DNA of 64,000 nt from Haliclystus octoradiatus (lineage: Eukaryota > Cnidaria > Staurozoa > Stauromedusae > Haliclystidae), in the NCBI GenBank assembly GCA_916610825.1, contig OU744447.1, positions 33,233,073-33,297,072 of the forward strand, in the 5' to 3' direction. Each line of letters starts with the position of its first letter. Positions within the stretch are counted from its first letter, which is position 1. Below, piece by piece: positions 58,941 to 64,000 of this stretch. The notes beneath the pieces are model-generated. The model had not been told where the DNA came from and did not search any database. It saw nothing but the letters and a program-made list of their open reading frames with translations. Made by a program: the position numbers and the translations under genes.

Positions 58941-59628
58941 CAGAGCCATCTATTTACAAGAGTTGGGACACTGATGCCATTTACGTTTTTGGCCTGGACC
59001 CGAGCACATTTTCAACAGCAGTGCGCATGTGCAAAAGAATGTTGTGTTTTTTTCAGCCATTTTGGAACTGTGTGAAATGGTTTGCGATTGTTTAGCAAGA
59101 GTAATATAACCATTTATCAGATGTCTTTTTCCATATTTATTTGCTGGACTCTCAAAATTAGAACACAAATCTACTTCAATGTATACTATGTTATTGATCT
59201 CATCAGCATATTGCTCAAGAGTAAATCAGATCAATGCTATTGGAATTGCTAAATGGACAAGGAGTTTGCAGAGTTAAAAGAGTATCTCTTACGCTCTTAC
59301 GCTTACGCTTATTCTTTGCAGTCAAAGACAACTTTTTCTAATTCTTGTCCCCAGTTGGAATAGTAAACAATACTTTCATTTCAATTACTATTGTGCCTAT
59401 TAACACAACAATTAATAATTTAATAGCCTATGTTTGTTTTCACTGATAAAAGTTGTATTTTTCCTCGCGCTTCGTTTAAAACAGGAAACCTGGTGCCAAA
59501 AGAACAAGATCCCTGGTGCCGAAAGTACGAAAATGGCGTCCAAAAAATCACGTGAATGGCATCTGTCCAATAGGAGACGATAGCGGCACATGAAAGCGTG
59601 TCCCAACTCTTGTAAATAGATGGCTCTG
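58941..59628. mobile_element. Non-autonomous hAT-type element
   Basis: 688 bp with inverted ends CAGAGCCATCTATTTACAAG (continuing agttgggacac) and the exact inverse at the right, flanked by a perfect 8-bp duplication GTTTCATC (58933-58940 and 59629-59636). An 8-bp duplication and C-A-G-(A/G)-G ends are the signature of the hAT superfamily. There is no transposase. Overlapping open frames at 59412-59677 are within the element and not genes. A fragment of a relative lies at about 18770-18890. Confidence 0.93.
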
Positions 59629-59636
59629 GTTTCATC

Positions 59637-60020
59637 CAATCGCGTCCTCCTAAACGGAGATCCAGGTCCTCAGTCAAAAGCGTGATTTGAAGATTTGAAA
59701 GAAAACAGAAAACTGTGATTGCTTACAACTTCAGAGAACATCAAGATGTTTTCAACGCGCAATGGACTTAGGTTTAACTTGTATTGTAAACATGCTCCAA
59801 ATGATATGCGATACGCGAAGAATTATATGAGTTGAATTTATGGAATTGGTTAGGCCTATGTGGTTTGTTTGTTTACGAAAACGCGATGGAATGACACCGC
59901 CATTGGCCAGCAAGGAAGTTCATTTAAACCTAGCCTGAACGTTGTCTTTCCTTGAACATTCTTTTGTGGGATTTTACTTAGAAAATGCAAACGTGTAAGA
60001 AAGGTAGGTCTATTATACTT
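59637..60020 (-). other. Intron sequence, no gene seen
   Basis: Between the hAT-type element and the triplicated repeat. Nothing definite. Confidence 0.5.
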
Positions 60021-60337
60021 TATTATTCTATAAATGCTTTGATTATTTCATTGACCACATACCAAGAACTGATGTGGAACGATCCCATTATTATTATAAT
60101 ACCACTATTATTATTATTACTATTATTAGAATTTATATTAGAATACATATTATCAATAATAGAGATTCCAATGACAATCACATAGGATGTTATATTTAAT
60201 TAACTTGACTTTAGTATTTATAGTAAATTAGAGAAAAAAAATAAGATTTGCTAGATTATGGTGCTTCAAGTCTCACCTAAGTTAACTAGAAGGACGATTC
60301 GTGAAGTAACGTAGCGTAATCTAGCATGTATCATTTT
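60021..60337. repeat. Repeat K, copy 1 of 3
   Basis: Starts ttattctataaatgctttga, then cattgaccacataccaagaa, cgatcccattattattat, caatcacatagga and gctagattatggtgcttcaa, ending near gtaatctagcatgta. The (A/T)TT(A) run in the middle varies in length between copies. The two ctaga stretches form a small inverted pair at the right end. Confidence 0.88.
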
Positions 60338-60344
60338 TCATTCT

Positions 60345-60600
60345 CATTCTATAACTGCTTTGATTATTTCATTGACCACGTACCAAGAACGGACGTAGAT
60401 CGATCCCATTATTATTATTTTTACTATTATTATAATTTATTAGACTTCATAATATCAATAATTGAGAGATTCCAACGACAATCACATAGAATATTATATT
60501 TTAAGAATATAAAATAAAATATGCTAGATTATGATACTTCAGGTTGCATCTAAATTGAATAGAAGGACAATTCTTGAAGAAACGTAGTCTAGCATTTTCG
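60345..60600. repeat. Repeat K, copy 2 of 3
   Basis: Directly follows copy 1 at a spacing of about 325 bp, sharing tctataactgctttgattat, cattgaccacgtaccaagaa and gctagattatgatacttcag. Confidence 0.88.
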
Positions 60601-60607
60601 ATTCTAA

Positions 60608-61240
60608 TTATATAGAATAGACACAAAGATGAGACAAAAGCCATTCCGCTACTCGGAGTTTCACTTTTGCGTTGATTAGACTGTTTATTAAAATTTAAAC
60701 GTACCACCATACTCCGATAAAATCATACATAGACGCAATAAATAAAGCCAATATTACATTAACTTCAAATAATACCTGTCACAATTATATCGGACTTACA
60801 GGGAAATCATTTCAAACACGATACGCCATTCACGCGTCATCTTTCAAACATGAGAAGTACAAAAATAATACGGAACTTTCTAAACTAATATGAAACCTTA
60901 AGAATAATAAGGCAGCATTTCATATTAAATGGTCAATAATAGCCACAGCTAGTACATATAGTAACATGACAAAAGAATTGTAGCGTTTGCCCTCAATCTC
61001 TCCATCAAAACAAATTCGTTTTATGTAACTTTAAAACCGGTATCTAATCATAACAATTGTAATAATAAACAACAACCTTTGTATTAACACAATACATATA
61101 ATGCTAGATGTCAAGAATTTGTTGTTAAGTGGACATTGACGTTTTGTTCTGCAATTGCACATTTGGTAATTGTAACTCCGATTAACGGAAAAGGCTTTTG
61201 CCTCATCTCTGTGTCTATTCGTTATTATGCTCTGTCTTAA
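60608..61240. repeat. Inverted-repeat element between K copies
   Basis: The left end agaatagacacaaagatgag (continuing acaaaagccattccg) pairs with the right end at about 61165-61235, whose inverse reads cgaatagacacagagatgag (gcaaaagccttttccg). The left end also resembles 22870-22915 (ttctccgttactcgaggttt versus attccgctactcggagtttc). No gene. It is probably a DNA element that entered the K array. Confidence 0.65.
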
Positions 61241-61294
61241 CAAACATCGAGCACTCTCACATACATGTGTTCAACTCATAATATATTATATATT

Positions 61295-61730
61295 ATGATT
61301 CTCATTCTATAAATGCTTTGAATATTTTCATTGACCAGTGATGCCATATTCGTATCAATGATGAACGAGCATTTTGCTCATTTTGGTTACGAGCTCAAAA
61401 AAAATAACAAACATACACATATCACACACACACACAAACACACAGGTACCAAGAACTGATGTGGAGCGATCCCATTATCATTTATATTTCCATTATTATT
61501 TTATTGCCAATAAAATTATTATTACTGTTATTATCATTTATATTAGACTTCATGATAATATCAATAATTGAAAGATTCTATCAACAATCACATAGGATAT
61601 TTTATTTTTGTCAATTTGACTTTAGATTTTATAATATAATGATTGACAAAAATAAGATATACTAGATTATGCTGCTTCAAATTGTACGTAAGTTAACTAG
61701 AAGATGGATTCCTGGAGTTGTAGTAATGTA
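61295..61730. repeat. Repeat K, copy 3 of 3, with an insert
   Basis: Shares ctcattctataaatgctttg, gtaccaagaactgatgtgga, gcgatcccattatcat and ctagattatgctgcttcaaa with copies 1 and 2. An extra 105 bp (about 61340-61445) containing an acacacacacac run splits cattgaccag from gtaccaag. Confidence 0.85.
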
Positions 61731-62483
61731 AAATAGCTGTGTATCACTGAATAATTGCAATCAATATAAGGTTAAGTAAGGCTCATCATATATTAATCAT
61801 CGTTATGCCGTTTTTATTTGGATTATGATTCTATTTCTGCCAGAAAAGGGCTACTATGCTATATTAAATTGAACAGAAATGTACCACGATTAAGAGAAAG
61901 CAATTGAAAAGAGATTCTAAAATATCACGAAGGTTTTCTGCGATCTGATTGGTCGAAAGAGTGTTCATGAAATCCTAGGGTAAAACATGGCTCCGAAAAC
62001 CGGGAAAACCGCAAGCTTCAAAATGTTTGATTCTGATTTTGATAAAATACAGAACTTTTTTATAACTTTTTGATAACATCCAATAATTATATCAATAACG
62101 GCTACGATTTACAAAACGACATCTAGCTCAAGAAATTCATATTTATTGAAAAGCGTGGTAAATGAGTTATTGGTCGTGTAACATGCAAAATAAAAACACA
62201 GAATGAAAGACAATTATAGGCTACGCTGTTTCAAGGTAAACCTAAAATCTAAATAACAATTACTGCATGCATTTGCTAAAGAACTATTGTACCACTTATA
62301 TTACAGACGTTCTTGTATATGTCTTCCACTAGCAATATTCAGCAATATCTATCAACCTATCTTGTTGTGGGATTCTCTTTGATTGGTTTATAAATTGATA
62401 AATTGAAATGGAATTTTAAATTGTTAATTCATGAATTGAAAATTCGCCGTCGAATGAGATTCCGACATTTGTTTTAGTTTAGA
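61731..62483 (-). other. Gene B intron, no gene seen
   Basis: AT-rich, nothing definite. Confidence 0.5.
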
Positions 62484-62671
62484 AAAGGGTTACCACATGC
62501 TTGCAAATGTTTGTATTCATATTTACTAAACTCGAAAAAGTTGGGGACACTCGGGAAGCTAAAAATCACTCGCTCGGAGCTCGTGATTTTTTAGCACCTC
62601 ACTCGTGTCTCCCAACATTTTCTCGTTTAGTAAATATGAATACAAACATGGAAAGTATGTGGTAACCCTTT
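62484..62671. mobile_element. 188-bp hairpin MITE
   Basis: The left arm aaagggttaccacatgcttg... and right arm ...gtatgtggtaacccttt are inverse repeats. The inner parts tgtattcatatttactaaac and tttagtaaatatgaatacaa, then gttggg-gacac-tcg and cgtgt-ctcccaac, also pair. The arms run almost to the centre near 62575. Its terminal 14 bases occur alone at about 7499. It has no coding capacity. Confidence 0.88.
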
Positions 62672-63185
62672 AAAATTATTGTTGGAAATTGCGAGAACCT
62701 CTGATTCTTTGTAGATGATTATTCTTGAAACAAGAAAATATCAGCAACTAATAGCTAAATTCAAATGAATAACGTGTGAAATAAAAGAAAATGTCGACTT
62801 GAAAAAAACAATTTATATTCTTACACAATTCAAATTTTCTTACCTCACGGAGCAGCCAACTATTGTTGTTTCAAAGAAAAATATTCTTGATACTTATAAA
62901 ATACTTCTTGAAAGCGATTTTAAGGATTTTGCTGTGCATATTCTATGAAATATATTAGGTGATTTTTGGTTTATTTAAGAACGATAAAAGCCGCTTCAAT
63001 AAATGCTTATTGATACTTTATAAATTGCAGCAGCACTTACCGAGACTTGGAACTTTGAAACTCTATAACGTTTTCGTTTCTTATCCATGAAAGAATTGTA
63101 TATGGCAGCAAATAGTGATAATGATATAAACCAAGCAGAAATACAAGGGACAATTATGATGACATAATAGGTTGACAAACAATAC
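62672..63185 (-). other. Gene B intron after exon 63186
   Basis: Two further good donor sequences lie here on the minus strand (tctcg|gtaagt near 63041 and gtgag|gtaag near 62843), each possibly closing a very small exon. Since exon 63186 joins 58003 in frame without them, I leave them as unproven. Confidence 0.4.
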
Positions 63186-64000
63186 CTTGCGTAAATAGGT
63201 AAAATTCCAACGTGTAACTAAGAGATTTGATTACTATATTAACACAGGGTATTTGGAAACGCATAATAGATGATGGAAAGTTGTATGAAAGCATTGGTAC
63301 ATCACCTTTAAACATGCCAATATTTACATCATTTGAACGCCCTGGATGCTGTTGAAGGTAATCGGTTTCTTCCACGTTGTCCATGATTTTCCATGGTGCT
63401 CCGCCTATGAAAGTTCTCATCATTTCCTCATTTTTTATGAAATAATCGGGTATTGGAGTTTCTAATGCCTTAATAACTTTTAATTCATTCTCTGTTGGCA
63501 CAGAAGATCTCTTTGCAGCACCAGATACTTCACTTTCTGCTTCTTCCAGCACAGATGTTTTTTCAGCATCGAATTCATCTTCTTGTTTTTTAATCTCTGC
63601 CATTTTGCCACGAAGCTGTTCCGTTTCTTCAGTCTCCTTTGAAAGAGCAGGAAAGATTTTATAAACAGCATTTTTAGCCATGTTTGCGTAAATGTTTAGA
63701 TTAATACATATTTTTTCATTGAAATCAACCTTGTAGCCAAAAATAGTAGCATCAAATACTAATCCTGCACAACCATTGCGACTTTCATCCAGAGAAGCAG
63801 ATAAAGTCATTTCATGAATTCGAATACTCGTTAAGTAAAACGTCGTAAATTTTTTTCCGATCAAAATTCCTGTCTCTGTGGCTTTCTCTGCAAACTCCAG
63901 AACACCAATTGCAACCTCTTTCAAAACATTCCCAATCTTCACAACGCCTTCCAAAGCCTTTAATACGAATATTGCAACATCACTCATTCCAAGAAGAACC
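63186..64000 (-). CDS. Gene B, 5'-most exon in window (partial): beta-rich domain and coiled coil
   Basis: Open from the right edge. Its first methionine in view is at 63987, but the frame continues upstream, so the true start is unknown. Residues about 1-45 are helical (DVAIFVLKALEGVVKIGNVL). Next comes a beta-like stretch (RIHEMTLSASLDESRNGCAG; VFDATIFGYKVDFNEKICIN), an acidic coiled coil (LRGKMAEIKKQEDEFDAEKT), and a C-terminal part with YFIKNEEMMRTF. The proposed donor CGCAAG|GTATTG ends the exon at 63186 in phase 1. Read through, it would stop 12 codons later. The build resembles gene A (beta-rich then coiled coil), but I could not align them by eye. Confidence 0.78.

Noticed and set aside
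59412-59677. Overlapping reverse frames sharing LQELGH or YKSWD with 18.8 kb
   Set aside because: They lie in the hAT-type element ends. The similarity is that of the transposon, not of a protein.
62843-63062. Two micro-exons of 16 and 22 nt on the minus strand
   Set aside because: Good donors exist, but exon 63186 already joins 58003 in phase, so there is no need for them and no proof.
62996-63178. A C-terminal transmembrane exon (hydrophobic run then KKRKRYR)
   Set aside because: The frame does not join exon 63186 and no acceptor precedes it. The hydrophobic stretch is probably the pyrimidine-rich intron read as codons.

Overview
The window looks like nuclear DNA of an invertebrate animal. 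It is AT-rich, its coding sequence is split into short exons by long introns with GT..AG borders, and it holds a Ty3/gypsy LTR retrotransposon, CR1/Jockey-type LINE remains, a tRNA-derived SINE, a hAT-type short element and many hairpin elements. I could not fix the phylum. There is no sign of bacterial or viral genome organisation.

Two protein-coding loci face each other tail to tail. Gene A runs rightward. Its exons are at 3116-3543, 5633-5909, 23018-23693, 27556-27729, 32359-32579 and 32899-33012 (stop). At least one exon is still missing between 5909 and 23018. Gene B runs leftward from beyond the right edge, with exons at 64000-63186, 58003-57830, 57367-57299, 50369-50140 and 47755-47645 (stop). 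The two appear to be paralogues. Each has a 174-nt phase 1/1 exon whose peptide starts G-x-x-S-S-C, then an exon ending in phase 0, then a short last exon with a matching MF...S.D...F...R...C-stop pattern. Upstream parts encode beta-rich stretches followed by coiled coils. I do not recognise the family and assign no function. Between gene A exons 3116-3543 and 5633-5909 lies a decayed second copy of the first of these exons (about 4749-5093).

Region by region. 1-3100: a MITE and a 170-bp tandem repeat. 3100-33012: gene A, whose introns hold a 1.48-kb dispersed repeat (7773-9247), several long hairpin elements (11013-11310, 19104-19433, 23934-24691), a tandem pair of 0.65-kb repeats (20640-22180) and a four-unit repeat carrying ATTTGCAT octamers (31190-31492). 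33013-47644: the convergent interval, with a 4266-bp degenerate Ty3/gypsy element (39256-43521, minus strand, TSD CATCC) inserted in a second copy of the 1.48-kb repeat, plus other dispersed repeats. 47645-64000: gene B, whose long intron holds a nest of non-LTR fragments (about 51560-56600, minus strand). One of these carries a foldback-type element (54462-55577) with 21-bp subrepeats and a 12-bp TSD. A hAT-type element with a perfect 8-bp TSD lies at 58941-59628, a triplicated repeat at 60021-61730, and a hairpin element at 62484-62671.

Most of the sequence outside these entries is AT-rich intron or intergenic DNA in which I see nothing definite.
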